This document shows positions 47,157 through 59,944 of a stretch of 64,000 nucleotides of DNA, piece by piece; within the stretch, counting starts at the first letter, position 1, and each line of letters starts with the position of its first letter. The notes under the pieces were generated by a model. That model ran no database searches. It was not told where the DNA came from and saw nothing but the letters and a program-made list of their open reading frames with translations. The DNA is taken from assembly GCF_030272615.1 (NCBI RefSeq), contig NC_081414.1, positions 915,937,648-916,001,647 of the forward strand, read 5' to 3'. A program made the position numbers and the translations under genes. The DNA is from Cryptomeria japonica. Its lineage: Eukaryota > Streptophyta > Pinopsida > Cupressales > Cupressaceae.

Positions 47157-48820
47157 TGTAGCATCGTAAATTGTATGGACTTGCTAGGGTGGTACAATTT
47201 CACACCTAGTTTAGCACCCGCCTTGGTGCATTTTACATTTTGCATTGCATTTCTCCTTTAGCACTTAATTAATCAAATTAATTAGGTCTAAGGTCCTATT
47301 TCATCGTCCTTCACATCATAAAGTTGGGCCCTTTCGTTAAAGTGTGCCCTTTTCATTTTATTCCTCCAATACATCATTCAATCAAAAACCCTAATTAAGT
47401 CCTATTTTGAACTTGGGGGCTTGGTTTCGGGGGTCAAAACATCTCGAAATCACCTGTAACTTCGGGATTCTCTCTAAAATCATCATATCCGACGGCCCTA
47501 AAAATTTGGTGAAAAGTTGTCGGGACCATGGCGCCCGGAGTGCACATGGTCCTGGACATTTTTCTCAAAATTTTAGGAGCGCAATCCAATCATAAAATAA
47601 AGCTTAACCCCAAGAAATTGGTGGGAGATTCAATCTCTAGGTCGGCCAAAAGACGAAATTATGACCTAGGGTTTCAGACATAAGAGCTCTCTTTCTTCAT
47701 TTGAAAGGATCCGAATTTTTGTTTTCAGGAACCTCATATGCAGCGAAAGAGCAGATCTTTGAAGACTTCAACAACATTCAACATCCATCTATCAAGCATT
47801 TATCAATTTCATTCATCCATTTAGGGCTTGGAAGGCATTGAAGAGCAATAGGAAATTACCGACTGAAGATTGGCTTGTACCCCTCCCTTGGGGTTGGGTA
47901 TGATTTCATGTTGTTTTCATGTCTTTGCATAAGCTTCAATATATCACTTATTCATGCTTTAGATCACTTTGCATCTTGATTTAGAGCATTTACATTATCA
48001 TTTACAAGCAATTAGGGTTTACTTTCTAGGTTGCTCTAGTTTGCTTATTTGCATTTTAGGATCTTGCACACACACAAGGTCTACACACACAATACATTTT
48101 ACAATACAACTTGACTATTCATGGAGGTGGAAATCACCGAAGCGGGGGTTTGACTAAGGCAAAACCCTATATAGCTGCCCACCATACCCTTTTCAGATAT
48201 AAGTGCAGGTTTCAGGACTCGAACGACGTCGCAAGTTGCAGATCCGGGAGAAGCATACTGAGACCGACCTTCCCACCAAATTGCAGAGCAAAAGACCAGG
48301 ACAGGGGCATGGGGCACCCTGGTCCTGCCAGGACAGTGGCGCTGGGCACCCTAGTCCCTGGGACAGAGGCGCTGGGCGCCCTGGTCCTCCTGACAGACAG
48401 CATTTCCGACAGTTTTCCAGAGTGCAAGACAGTAGTTTCAGGAGCAGTTTCCGGCACAGTATCAGGACAGTGGTGCCCACGCCCCCATCTCAAACATTTT
48501 CACTCAGATTTTGACTCCAGGTATGCATCTGCATTATTGTTTTGTCCTTGTGTTTACAGCTATTCATTATTTAATCTCAATTCTGTAATCTTGTTATTAG
48601 TTCATACTTGCATTTTGGGATTAGGACTTGAACTTGCATCATTTTATCTTTCAATTACAACAAAGGAATAGAAATCCTAATAGGTAGCCCGTGGCTCTCT
48701 CTTTCACAAAAAGAAGTAGCCAATTGTGTGATACCTCTAGGCTCTTTCGTATTCTGTAATGTGTGTGTCAAAAGGTAGGATTAGGGCATGTTAACCTAGT
48801 CTCGCTTTTTCCCCTACACA
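47157..48820 (+). repeat. Element E 5' LTR
   Basis: It starts TGTAGCATCGTAAATTG and ends CCCCTACACA. It contains a GC-rich block (48200-48480) with repeated GGGCACCCTGGTCCTG-like units and one GGGACCATGGCGCCCGGAG unit (about 47520). Confidence 0.95.
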
Positions 48821-48823
48821 GTT

Positions 48824-48841
48824 TGGTGAACCCGACGTGAA
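48824..48841 (+). other. Element E primer-binding site
   Basis: TGGTGAACCCGACGTGAA is an exact 18-base complement of the tRNA 3' end preserved at 3636-3653. Complementarity stops at base 18, as expected when copying halts at the modified A58 of the tRNA. Confidence 0.9.
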
Positions 48842-48999
48842 ATCTATCATTGCTTCCTCTTGCATTGCATTTGTTAGATCTAGATCTAGATTTAGTGTAT
48901 TTTCATTTCATTTTCATTAAAAAGAAAAAAAAAAGAAAAAAAAAGAGAGTGTGTTTCTTTGCATTATGTGTTTAAATTTTATGCAACCTTTATTTCAAA

Positions 49000-51900
49000 A
49001 TGTCAGACTTTTATTTGCAAGATGTTCATGTTTATGATGATTATTATGAGTATAGCCAAGATGAATTAGATGAAGCTTTAGATGATTTTTTGAACCCTAA
49101 AGATGCCAAACCTTCATTTTACCAAAAACTCATAAACCTTGTTACTATGCCATTTCGTTGTGATGAGAAAGATAAGTCGAATGGTTCCTCTCAAGGGTAC
49201 ATTCCTATCAGCTCTTCCACTGAATCTAGTAACATGGTTGTTTTCAATAATCCCCTCTATGAAGAGATATCTCCTTTTGAATCAAAAGATAAACCTTTTG
49301 ATAGCTATGATCATACTTTGTTGGATGATGCTCTTGATGACTTTGTGGCTTTATCGAAATCTTTAAACAAGAACAAGACTTCTAAATTGGTTAACATGAT
49401 AAACCTGAATGGGCATAATAAGCCTCTCTTTGAAGTCCAAGGTGCTTATCCTTGTCCCACCTTTCAAGTTCCTAAATCACCTCTCCTTACTGTCCAAGGA
49501 GGATATGATCATGATTCCTTTCTTCCTCCGAATAAACCAATCATCATTGTGCAAGGAAGAAAACCTATAAGTCCTTATAGTTACGCCAAGCAATTAGCTA
49601 GAGAGAGTTATCATGCGGTTGCCCATACTTATCACACCAGAAATAATAGGCAGCCTAATCCTCCTCCTGTTATTCCAGTTTCTCTTCCTAATCCTCAACC
49701 AATTCTTCTGCAAGCTCCACGTATTTCGCAAGTTATGGGTAAGGAATATGATCTCATAGAACAACTTAAAGCTACCCCTGCTAAGATATCCCTCTGGGAT
49801 TTGATCCAAAATTCTTCTGCTCATCATGGAATGTTACAAGATGCCTTGAAAGATTTGAATGTTCCTCCACTGAATACATCTAGTAATATAGCATCTTTGG
49901 TTAACTCTGTGATGAATCCTAAAGCTCAAATTGTGTTTACCCAAGATGAGTTGCCTACTAGTGAAATTCAACATCAATATGATCCCTTGATGATTGTGGT
50001 TATCATGAAAGACACTGCTATAAGAAGAACACTAGTAGATAATGGCTCTGGCCTTAATGTGTGTAGCATTAATTTATTGCATAAAATTAATGTGGATACA
50101 TCTCTCATTGAGCCTGACTCTCGTCCCAGTCGAGGCTTTGACAATGTGGCTAAGACTTCATTAGGTATTATCACCTTACCCCTCACAGTGGGACCTGTTA
50201 CTTTGCCTACTCCTATCCATGTTATGTCAGGAAATTTAACATACAACTTGTTATTAGGGAGACCTTGGATTCACAGTATGCAAGTTGTCCCCTCTACATT
50301 GCATAGACAAGTTAAATTTATCTATAACAATAAGGCATATACCTTGATAGGTGATACTAGTTTCCAAGCTTGTTTACAAACATCTACTTCCAAAGGGGGT
50401 TCTTCTAAGTTGTCCTCGTCTAGTGATGACTCTTTACACAAGATACCTATTGATGAATCCTCGCTCTCTGATGATCAAAATTCTTTGGATGAGTCTAGAG
50501 CTCCTGAAGAAGATTCTTCTCGACTTGAATCTACACATAAGAAGGATTTTCATCCTGAGAAGGTTCTCGTAGAAGACGATTGGGGATCTCTTGATTTTAA
50601 TCCCACCTTTGTAGGTGAATATAAGGTTCCTTCTAGAGAGCTTAAATTTGAAAAGAAGGAAGAAGCTAAAAGTCAGTCAATCTTACCTGAACCTATGAGC
50701 AACAATTTTGTGGCCGCTACTCAAACTTCTTCTCCTCACACCTCTAATTCTGAAGAGTTTGATTCTTTGTCTTATGAAAAACCGCCTTCTCTTTTTGAAA
50801 TGGCTGATCGTTATGGTCGTGGTTTTCACATTTTTGCTAAGCATGGGTATCATGGAAATGGTTGTGGTGCTCACGAACAAGGGATAAAGGTTCCTCTAGA
50901 GAATAATCTTCACCATTATGCCTTTGGACTTGGCTATAATCCCTGCAAGCGCACTAAAGCTTCTAAGAGCCCATGTATTAGTGTTAATGCTATTTCTACA
51001 TCTCTATCACTGCAACACCTCGAGTATATTGATGGGGATCCTTCATGTGACTGTGCTTTGGATATCTTTCCTACCGATGATGCTTTAGCTGAGTTTTTAG
51101 GAGCATATGATACTCTTCCTCGTTATCATCACAATAGGGGACTCCCTTATTGTTTGAACACTGAAGCCTATTTTGGAAAAGAGATTGATAATGATGAGAT
51201 TGTGAAAGAATTCCCTTAGTTAAAGGATACTCCTCAACAAAGTAATCTTCTCATAAGTGACACCACTAATGTTAAGATGGATCCTTGCAATGAAGAAAAA
51301 GTTATTAAAATTGGAAAATGTTTGGATGAAGAGGAACAAAAACAATATGAAGATTTATTGCATGAATTCCCTGAGATCTTTTCTTGGACATACTCTGACA
51401 TGCCTGGTATAGATCCTAATATTGTTACTCATAATATTGTCTTAGTTCCTGATGCTAAGCCCGTGAAACAAAAGATTCAAAAAATGAATCCTAAGGTGGC
51501 TCTGCTTGTTAAGGCTGAGATTGAAAAATTATTGGAGGCTGGATTTATTCGCCCTATTGATTATTCCCCGTGGATTTCAAATATTGTTGCTGTGGCTAAA
51601 CCAGATAATAAAATAAGAATGTGTACCGATTTTCAGGATTTAAATAAGGCTTCTTTAAAAGATGATTTCCCTCTTCCAAACATTGACATGATAGTTGATT
51701 CTACAGCAAGACATGCCTTGTTATCCTTCATGGATGGTTTTTCAGGATACAATCAAATTTACATTAACCCTCAAGATCAATTCAAAACCGCTTTCACCAC
51801 TCCTTGGGGTATGTTTTGTTGGATAATGATGCCTTTTGGACTTAAAAATGCCAGTGCAACTTATCAACGAGCGATGACCCTTATCTTTCATGATTATATG

Positions 51901-54544
51901 CATAAGATTTTAGAGGATTATGTTGATGATATTTTAGCCAAATCCATTCTTCGCATAGATCATATTAAAATCCTTCGTTAAATCTTTGAAAGAGTTCGTA
52001 AATATCACATGCGCTTGAATCCCCGAAAATGTGTTTTTGGTGTGGATAGTGGAAAACTATTAGGATTCATAGTTTCGCATCGTGGGATTGAGGTGGACAC
52101 TAAGAAAATAGATGCTATTGTCAACATGCCACCTCCTAGAATGTGTCTCAACTTAAAAGCTTACAAGGAAAGATTCAAGCTATTTGTAGGTTTGTATCTC
52201 AACTTGCGGATCGTACCTTTCCTTTTACTCAACTTCTCAAAAAGGATATTACTTTTCAATGGAACAAAGATTGTCAACAAGCATTTGAAGATTTAAAAGT
52301 GTATTTGGCTAGTCCTCCTATTCTTCAACCTGCCGAACCTTCTAAACCCTTCCTTCTGTATACAGCTGCTTCCTCTCATGCTCTCGCAGCATTGTTGGCA
52401 CAACATGATAAAGATGGTAAGGAATGTCTGGTTTATTACATAAGTCGTACCTTACTCAATTATGAGACCCGATATTCTGCGATAGAAAGACAATGCTTGG
52501 CCTTGGTGTTTGCGACTCAGAAATTGAGACATTATCTTTTAAATTCAGAAGTCCATGACATGGTAAAGTTTGATCCTTTGAAGCATCTTTTCTCTAAAAC
52601 TGATTTATCAGGACGCCTAGCTAAGTGGGTATGATGTTAACTAAATTTGACCTTAAATTTGTTTCACAAAGAGCAATTAAAGGCCAAGCATTGACCAATC
52701 ACTTAGTTGAGGCCCCTTCACCTTTCTCCTTCCCTAATTCTGAGTCTTTCCCTGATGACTTCATTCTTTCTATAGAGAAAGATGAAACTTGGGAGTTATA
52801 CTTTGATGGTTCTAAGTGTCGTACGGGATCGGGGGCAAGTGTTGTTCTGATTTCTCCTACAAGGAAATTCATTCCCTTATCCTATCGTCTAAATTTCCTG
52901 TGTACCAATAACATTGCTGAGTATGAGGCTCTTATAGCAAGGATAAAAGCAGCCTTATCTCTGAATATAAAGCACATACATATTTATGGAGATTCACAAT
53001 TGATTATAAGACAAGTAACAGGACTGTATCAAGCAAAACAAGACAAATTATCACAATATAAAGACCTTGCTATCTCTTTATTACAAAAATTTGATTCTTA
53101 TACCATGGAACCTGTTCCTCGAAAAGATAATCGACATGTGGATGCAATGGCATGTGTGACTTCTCTTGTATATTTAGAGGACCCTGTGGTTGATCTTAAA
53201 TTTGTTATTCACAACCTTATTTCTCCAGCTATTGTAGACGATTCTAGCTTGGTAACATGTTGTGACTTTATAGACTCAGATGAATGGTACTCGCATATCG
53301 TAAGATATCTGACCGATGGTACCTTTCCTGATTCCGCCAATAGGAACACTAGGGCTAGAATCCGCAAGCTATCTGCTAGATATATTATTCTTTCTAATGT
53401 TCTTTACCGAAGGGGTTATAACAGTCTTCTCCTGCGCTGTCTTAACAAATCAGAAATCCCCGTTGCTCTTGAAGAGGCACATTCAGGTGCCTATGGGGGG
53501 CATTTTGGAGGCAAATCCTTGGTTCAAGGATTGCTTCGTATGGGATACTATTGGCAAACTATGCAGAAGGATTCTTTTTCATTTGTTAAGAAATGTCATC
53601 AATGTCAACACCACAATAATCTGATTCATGCCCCTGCCCAAGAACTTCATTCTCAAGTAGCTTCTTGGCCCTTCTCCGCATGGGATTTGGATCTCATTGG
53701 TAAAATCTCTCCTCCTTCATCTCAAGGACACACCTTCATTATAACTACAATAGATTACTTTACGAAGTGGGTAGAAGCTATTCCCCTTCGCTCTACTACT
53801 GCTGAGGTGATTTGTCAATTTCTTCTAGAAAACATTATTTCTCGATTCGGGATACCTTCCACTATAATCTCAGATAATGGGACATCATTTAAGAACAAGG
53901 ATGTGAAGAAATTCCTTGAGAAGTATCATATCAAACATCAATTTTCTACACCATACTATCCTCAATCAAATGGTCAAGCCAAATCATCCAATAAGATAAT
54001 TGAACAAATTCTTTGCAAAACCGTGAATAAGCATGGTAAGGATTGGAGTAATCAGCTAATCTATGCTCTTTGGGCCTACCGAACGAGTGTACAAATTGCT
54101 ACAGGAACTACCCCTTATAATCTTGTTTATGGAGTTGACACTATTATGCCTTTAGAGTTAGAGATTCCATCACTTAGGGTTTCTCTCAAAGGTATAGTAG
54201 ATGATGACTCTTATAGAGAACAACGACTTCAATAGCTTGAGATGCTTGATGAACAGTGTATAAACGCTCTTGAGCATATTCAAGTGTATCACAAAACTCT
54301 ACAACGAAGCTATAATGATAAGGTTATTCAACGTTCCTTCTCAGTAGGTGACTTAGTCCTCTATGAGAATCAACACAATGTAAATGCCTTACCTGCAGAA
54401 AAGGGAAAATTTAGTCCTAATTGGCTTGGACCATATATTGTTATTGAAGATTATGGATCAGGTGCTTACAAAATAGCGGATGTAGATGGTACACCTCTTA
54501 AAGAACCTATAAATGCTATGCACTTGCATAGATATTATGCTTAA
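49000..54544 (+). pseudogene. Element E polyprotein: protease, RT, dual RNase H, integrase
   Basis: The first frame (739 codons) has an N-terminal part of about 300 residues with no recognisable capsid domain or knuckle. Retropepsin follows, LVDNGSGLNV (Asp 347) through LLLGRPWIH. A stop at 51217-51219 precedes RT (51400-52140, LEDYVDDIL at about 51910). The gypsy RNase H (52260-52630, YTAASS, ETRYSAIERQ) follows, then an archaeal-like RNase H (52780-53170, WELYFDGS, NNIAEYEAL, YGDSQLI). Integrase has zinc-finger CHQCQHH, Asp in WDLDLIG, Asp in ISDNGT and NGQAKSSNK, where Lys replaces the catalytic Glu at exact D-X35-E spacing. A C-terminal domain ends at TAA 54542-54544. Stops at 51979 and 54233 and frameshifts near 52142 and 52633 also break it. 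Loss of the capsid domain makes it unable to package itself. Confidence 0.93.
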
Positions 54545-55074
54545 TTCTTCATTCATTATCTTTCATTTCATCTATCTTCTTTTCAATTCTTCAACATTGG
54601 GTAATATGTTAGTGTATCCTAATTAGAGCAAAATAGAGTTAAATGATATGGTGTTTAATCTATATTGCTTCATTCTTGACAAGTGTATTTCTTTACTTTA
54701 TAGTTTGTCTTGAATTCATTTATGTAAATTGTAAAAGATTTACATTTCCATTATGCTAGCATATTGCACAATGTCTTTATGTGTTAAGTGGAATCGTATC
54801 ATGTTGTGTTTAAGTTCAAAATTAAATCACATTAGTTATATGATTCTTAGACTTAAGGCATATTTCTTCCCTATCATCAATGTAGTACTTGATTAAATAT
54901 TTTAATTAAGTCACACATGTATCAATTTAATCATGGAGCATTGAGAAATCAATCACATGGAAATTAAATCCTGAACATACATGTACATCTACCAAATGTA
55001 TTAGATTTAATCAAAGCAAAATATACATTGTTTTAAGCATTAAAGATAACACATTTGAGACAAAGAGAAGCATG

Positions 55075-55122
<48 letters not shown>

Positions 55123-55182
55123 GATCGTATACAAATATAGGTCACTATACATCCAAAATGTGACCTATCCTACATCATAAGA
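54545..55182 (+). other. Spacer between pol and antisense gene; TA/TG microsatellite
   Basis: No ORF. A (TA)n-(TG)n microsatellite lies at about 55076-55121. The region is AT-rich and may hold the 3' end and poly-A signals of both converging transcription units. Confidence 0.6.
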
Positions 55183-57696
55183 TCATCTCCTACCCCTAGG
55201 GCTGGTGGCTGGAGAGTGATGACTAGATGCTCCCTCCTGATCCGGCCATGCAGGTGGACCCATAGGTGTGTAGCGCGATATAGACCGTGAGTGACTCCGA
55301 GAGGAACTCCTACAATCCCTATCCATAAGGATCGCGTGATAGGAGGTAGCCTCGGCCTAAGCTGCTGCTAGATCTCGCTGTGCTCGCTGAAGGTTCTCTA
55401 ATAGAACTCTCTCTCTCTCCCTCCATATGTCCACCTGTACTCGGAATGGGGAAAAAGAGTCCTCATGCCGACCCGCGTTCCCCTGAGGCCTATAAGCAAT
55501 CTGTGAGGAACTAGGGATCTGTGCCATCATGGAAATGTCTGTCACTGCTTGCTGAATCAAGGAACACCACTCCTACACATTAGCTGTAGTAGTAGAATAG
55601 ATTTTTGTATTAGTACCATTCTTTATCATCAAAACATTAATCAATCAATATAAACCTACTATACCTGGATCTCCCTCACGCCAGTAGGGATCATGATATG
55701 GTAGCACCTGTGACTGGGAACTACTAGGCTCCCCATGCTCAAATAATCTATGCACAATGGGTGTAGGCTGGCCCGTACTAGAAACAGGTCTCCGTATCAC
55801 CTCATGTTCCCCCTTTTGGGGAATAAGAGGAGGATCCAAGGCTATGGTATCATCTCTTGAATGGTGGGGAGTTGCATCTGACTCCTCCTCATCATCTCTA
55901 TCCTCCTCCTCCTCCTCCTCATCCTCATCCTTGTCCGCATCCTCACCTACATCCTCGTTCTCCTCATCTCTATCTGTGTCATCCTCCTCCTCCTCCTCAG
56001 CACTAGGCTGATCCCCTGTGGGTGGATCAGGATCTCCTGCTTCCTCATGACCCTCTCCCTCCTCTGGCTCCTCCAACCTAGATCCCTAATCCTCATCTCG
56101 GTCTCCATGTCTCCATGGGCCTGGATGGCCTCTCGGGTGATCTGGTGGAAAGATAGGCCCTGGGTATGATCTCATAAACCATGAGAGATACCTGTGCTGT
56201 GCTCCAGGCTCTGTAGAGTTATCAGTGACCACATCCTGATCGGATCCCTCTATATCTATAGTCTCGATGTCATCTATCATCGGTCTCGTTACTGCTCTAG
56301 GTCTGGGAAGGACTCGTGAGTGTCGAGTATAGATGGGTACATCGGCTGGAACACACTGCTCTAGCCCAAACTGCCTCTATACTCGGTCGAAGTAGAATGG
56401 GACTATGATATGTGAATATCATCCCTGCAATAGGTGGTTCCTCTGTAAGCATGCTAACTATCTCTCCATCCCATCCCACTTGTGCATCCGCAGATATAGT
56501 CTCCATACGGTCACCTCGGCTATCAATCTATCAAATATCACTCTCCAATATAGAAAATCCCCAAATCTCCACTCGCTGGTAAGTGGATAGGCAAACACCC
56601 TAGGTCGCTCGCTAGCCATGCTCATCGGAAAGCCGACAGGCCTGGTGCATGTGAAGTGCTCAAATATCCACACCTGCAGAAGTGTGCATGTCATCAAGCT
56701 GCAACCCTGTCCAAACACATACTCCTCAAGGTCATGATAGAGATGTGCAAGCATACTCTGACCCCAAGCATATACTCTCCTGTGTCTCTCCATAGCTCTG
56801 ATGCACCATGTGAGACCCCCATGCATGTGCGTACCTCACCCATTAGGGCAAACGGCTAGTGCAATGATGGCAATCATAAGACGTCTCACAAGGGGCACCT
56901 CTCCTGTAGGATGTAAGAGCCAGCTGACCATGATGCGACCTCTCATCTTGCTCAGCATGACTCTCCCTATGCAGTATACCTGCTCCCTCTGATGGTCCTC
57001 CGCTGACCGATCGGTCGCGTATGTCACAGTAGCTCCTCTGATAGGAAGATGAAGTATGCGGTACACATCCTCAAGTGTAACCGTCATCTCTCCTACTGGA
57101 AGATGGAATGTGCATGTGTCAGGATCCCATAGCTCCATCAATGCCATCAGCATCGCAGGATGAAATCGAAAGGCTGGCATGAGGATCACATACCATAAAC
57201 CCATGATTGACAATGTATCCCTCTCTGCCTGAGTCAGCCAGGGAATCTGATCTCGCAAACTGCGAAGAATCTGCCCCACCGTATGCTCTCTCATGTATGG
57301 GAGACCCTGCAATACAAAAACATAAGTATAATCAGTACTCAATCATCAAAATCATTCACGCAAATTGTCGAACATCGTATGCTAACCCTGACATCCCTCG
57401 CCAAGTCCTGATTAGGACCATGGCGCCCTGTCAAGGACCATGGCGCCCTGAAGGGACCATGGCACCCTGAAGGGACCATGGCACCCTGAGGGGACCATGG
57501 TGCCCCACAGGGACCATGGCACCCTGGGTGGGACCCAGGGTCAGATTCCAGGGCCCGCAAACGATCACAGAAAGTCAAATGCGGAAAATCAAAAGTCAAC
57601 GATCAGTCAACTCACCTCATCCAGTGGCTCGTCATTGATCACGACCTGTTGCAGGATCTCAATCCTCGTGGGATGCTCCGATCATCGTGAAGGCAT
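55183..57696 (-). pseudogene. Antisense plant mobile domain (PMD, MAIN-like) gene, three exons
   Basis: Exon 1 is 57616-57696 (ATG at 57696), intron 57307-57615 (GT..AG, donor GAG|GTGAGT, acceptor GCAG|G). Exon 2 is 55665-57306, intron 55584-55664 (CAG|GTATAG to ACAG|C), and exon 3 is 55183-55583. Both junctions keep the frame; the spliced length is about 707 codons. Exon 2 begins with the PMD: WLTQAERDTLSIMGL, TFHLPVGEMTVTLEDVYRIL with LPIRG, and later RVYAWGQSMLAHLYHDLEEY and LLQVWIFEHF. A Glu/Asp-rich stretch coded by TCC/TCA repeats (55860-56000) follows. Exon 3 ends with an Arg/Ser tail (RSSSRSHSRSISRY). About eight in-frame stops show decay. PMD proteins act in plant nuclei in silencing and meristem maintenance, and the domain is known to travel with transposons. 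Here it is antisense cargo of element E. Confidence 0.85.
57415..57529. repeat. Six-unit minisatellite in PMD intron 1
   Basis: Units of 19-20 bases start at 57415, 57435, 57454, 57473, 57492 and 57511, with consensus GGACCATGGCACCCTGAAG. A related single unit occurs in both LTRs of element E. Confidence 0.9.
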
Positions 57697-58277
57697 GATG
57701 ATGGCTATGTGGGCTCCGCTACAATGAACAATACTCAGAAATCAACAAAGTGACAAATGCAAATGTCACTTTCAAGGTATATACTTTCATTCCTTTACCT
57801 TTACTTTCAAAACCCTAATTTTCCTCTATCACTCATTTCATCATAACTTGAGTTTGGGAGATGCGATTTTTGAACCGTTTGTTGCATAGGAATCATATTT
57901 TCATTCCCCTACTCTCGGGATGTTCCAAAAAGTGCTCTGATGAAGCCTTTTCAGTGAACATCCCTCATCAATAATCTCTTACACAATTTGTCGTAAGTAA
58001 ACATGCTACCCTGTTTCACCTCCCTAATAAACAAGTCGAAATAGGGGGGGCATATAGCTACTCACAAATTTCATCACTTTCCTTAGAAAGTATTAGGTGA
58101 TTTTGTGATCTAACGTGTGTTTTGTAGGGTGCGGTTCCTAACTATGTACTGTAGATACCGCTGGAGGCTTCGTCTGACAACTTATGGATATATCCTTTTT
58201 CAAATAATGTTTACTTTTCTATACTTTAGCTTGCATATGCACGTAGTACTCATATGACCACTAAAGTGGGGGCTAAA
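57697..58277 (+). other. Region upstream of PMD gene and PPT of element E
   Basis: No ORF. On the minus strand it would hold the promoter of the PMD gene; no clear TATA box was singled out. At its right end AAAGTGGGGGCTAAA (58263-58277) borders the 3' LTR and is the polypurine tract. Confidence 0.6.
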
Positions 58278-59941
58278 TGTAGGGTCATAAATTGTATGCA
58301 CTTGCTAGGGTGGTACAATTTCACACCTAGTTTAGCACCCGCCTTGGTGCATTTTACATTTTGCATTGCATTTCTCCTTTAGCACTTAATTAATCAAATT
58401 AATTAGGTCTAAGGTCCTATTTCATCGTCCTTCACATCATAAAGCTAGGACTTTTCATTAAAGTGTGCCCTTTTCATTTTATTCCTCCAATACATCATTC
58501 AATCAAAAACCCTAATTAAGTCCTATTTTGAACTTGGGGGCTTGGTTTCAGGGGTCAAAACATCTCGAAATCACCTGTAACTTCGAGATTCTCTCTAAAA
58601 TCATCATATCCGACGGCCCTGACAATTTGGTGAAAAGTTGTCGGGACCATGGCGCCCGGAGTGCACATGGTCTCGGACATTTTTCCTAAAATTTTAGGAG
58701 CGCAATCCAATCATAAAATAAAGCTTAACCCCAAGAAATTGGTGGGAGATTCAATCTCTAGGTCGGCCAAAAGATGAAATTACGACCTAGGGTTTCATAC
58801 ATAAGAGCTCTCTTTCTTCATTTGAAAGGATCCGAATTTTTGTTTTCAGGAACCTCATATGCAGCGAAAGAGAAGATCTTTGAAGACTTCAACAACATTC
58901 AACATCCATCTATCAAGCATTTATCAATTTCATTCATCCATTTAAGGCTTGGAAGGCATTGAAGAGCAATAGGAAATTACCGACTGAAGATTGGCTTGTA
59001 CCCCTCCCTTGGGGTTGGGTATGATTTCATGTTGTTTTCATGTCTTTGCATAAGCTTCAATATATCACTTATTCATGCTTTAGATCACTTTGCATCTTGA
59101 TTTAGAGCATTTACATTATCATTTACAAGCAATTAGGGTTTACTTTCTAGGTTGCTCTAGTTTGCTTATTTGCATTTTAGGATCTTGCACACACACAAGG
59201 TCTGCACACACAATACATTTTACAATACAACTTGGCTATTCGTGGAGGTGGAAATCATCGAAGCGGGGGTTTAAGTAAGGCAAAACCCTATATAGCCGCC
59301 CACCATACCCTTTTCAGATATAAGTGCAGGTTTCAGGACTCGGACGACGCCGCAGGTTGCAGATCCGGGAGAAGCAGACTGAGACCGACCTTCCCACCAA
59401 ATTGCAGAGCAAAAGACCAGGATAGGGGCATGGGGCACCCTGGTCCTGCTAGGATAGGGGTGCTGGGCACCCTAGTCCCTGGGACAGAGGCGCTGGGTGC
59501 CCTGGTCCTCCTGACAGACAGCATTTTCGACAGTTTTCCAGAGTGCAAGACAGCAGTTTCAGAAGTAGTTTCCGGCACAGTATCAGGACAGCGGCGCCCA
59601 TGCCCCCGTCCCAAACATTTTCACTTATATTTTGACTCCGGGTATGCATCTGCATTCTTGTTTTGTCCTTTTGTTTACAGCTATTCATTATTTAATCTCA
59701 ATTCTGTAATCTTGTTATTAGTTCATACTTGCATTTTGGGATTAGGACTTGAACTTGCATCATTTTATCTTTCAATTACAACAAAGGAATAGAAATCCTA
59801 ATAGGTAGCCCGTGGCTCTCTCTTTCACAAAAAGAAGTAGCCAATTGTGTGATACCTCTAGGCTCTTTCATATTCCGTAATGTGTGTGTCAAAAGGTAGG
59901 ATTAGGGCATGTTAACCTAGTCTCGCTTTTTCCCCTACACA
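58278..59941 (+). repeat. Element E 3' LTR
   Basis: It starts TGTAGGGTCATAAATTG and ends CCCCTACACA, with the same length as the 5' LTR. Unlike a normal 3' LTR it is followed by GTT and a PBS. Confidence 0.95.
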
Positions 59942-59944
59942 GTT

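Larger units (their letters stand above)
47157..59941 (+). mobile_element. Element E: Tat-type Ty3/gypsy retrotransposon with antisense cargo gene
   Basis: LTRs 47157-48820 and 58278-59941 have the same length (1,664 bases) and look about 97% identical by eye. The PBS follows the 5' LTR at 48824, the PPT AAAGTGGGGGCTAAA precedes the 3' LTR, and pol spans 49000-54544. A second, archaeal-like RNase H domain between RT and integrase places it in the Tat group. A 3.7-kb region between pol and the 3' LTR holds an antisense gene. No target duplication can be read because the 3' LTR is followed by another PBS and leader. Confidence 0.92.

Noticed and set aside
48111-48671. A 186-codon plus-strand open frame inside the LTR, present again at 59232-59792
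   Set aside because: It is open in both copies because the two LTRs are near identical, so the second copy adds no evidence. The region is GC-rich with internal repeats, and the translation shows no domain.
55757-56011. Serine-rich plus-strand frame
   Set aside because: It is the complement of the Glu/Asp-coding TCC/TCA repeats of the PMD gene.
57415-57529. CRISPR-like array
   Set aside because: The units are directly adjacent with no spacers, lie in a plant intron and have no cas genes. It is a minisatellite.
47157-59941. Endogenous pararetrovirus (caulimovirid)
   Set aside because: LTRs, PBS, PPT and an integrase are present and no movement protein is seen, which fits a Tat-type retrotransposon.
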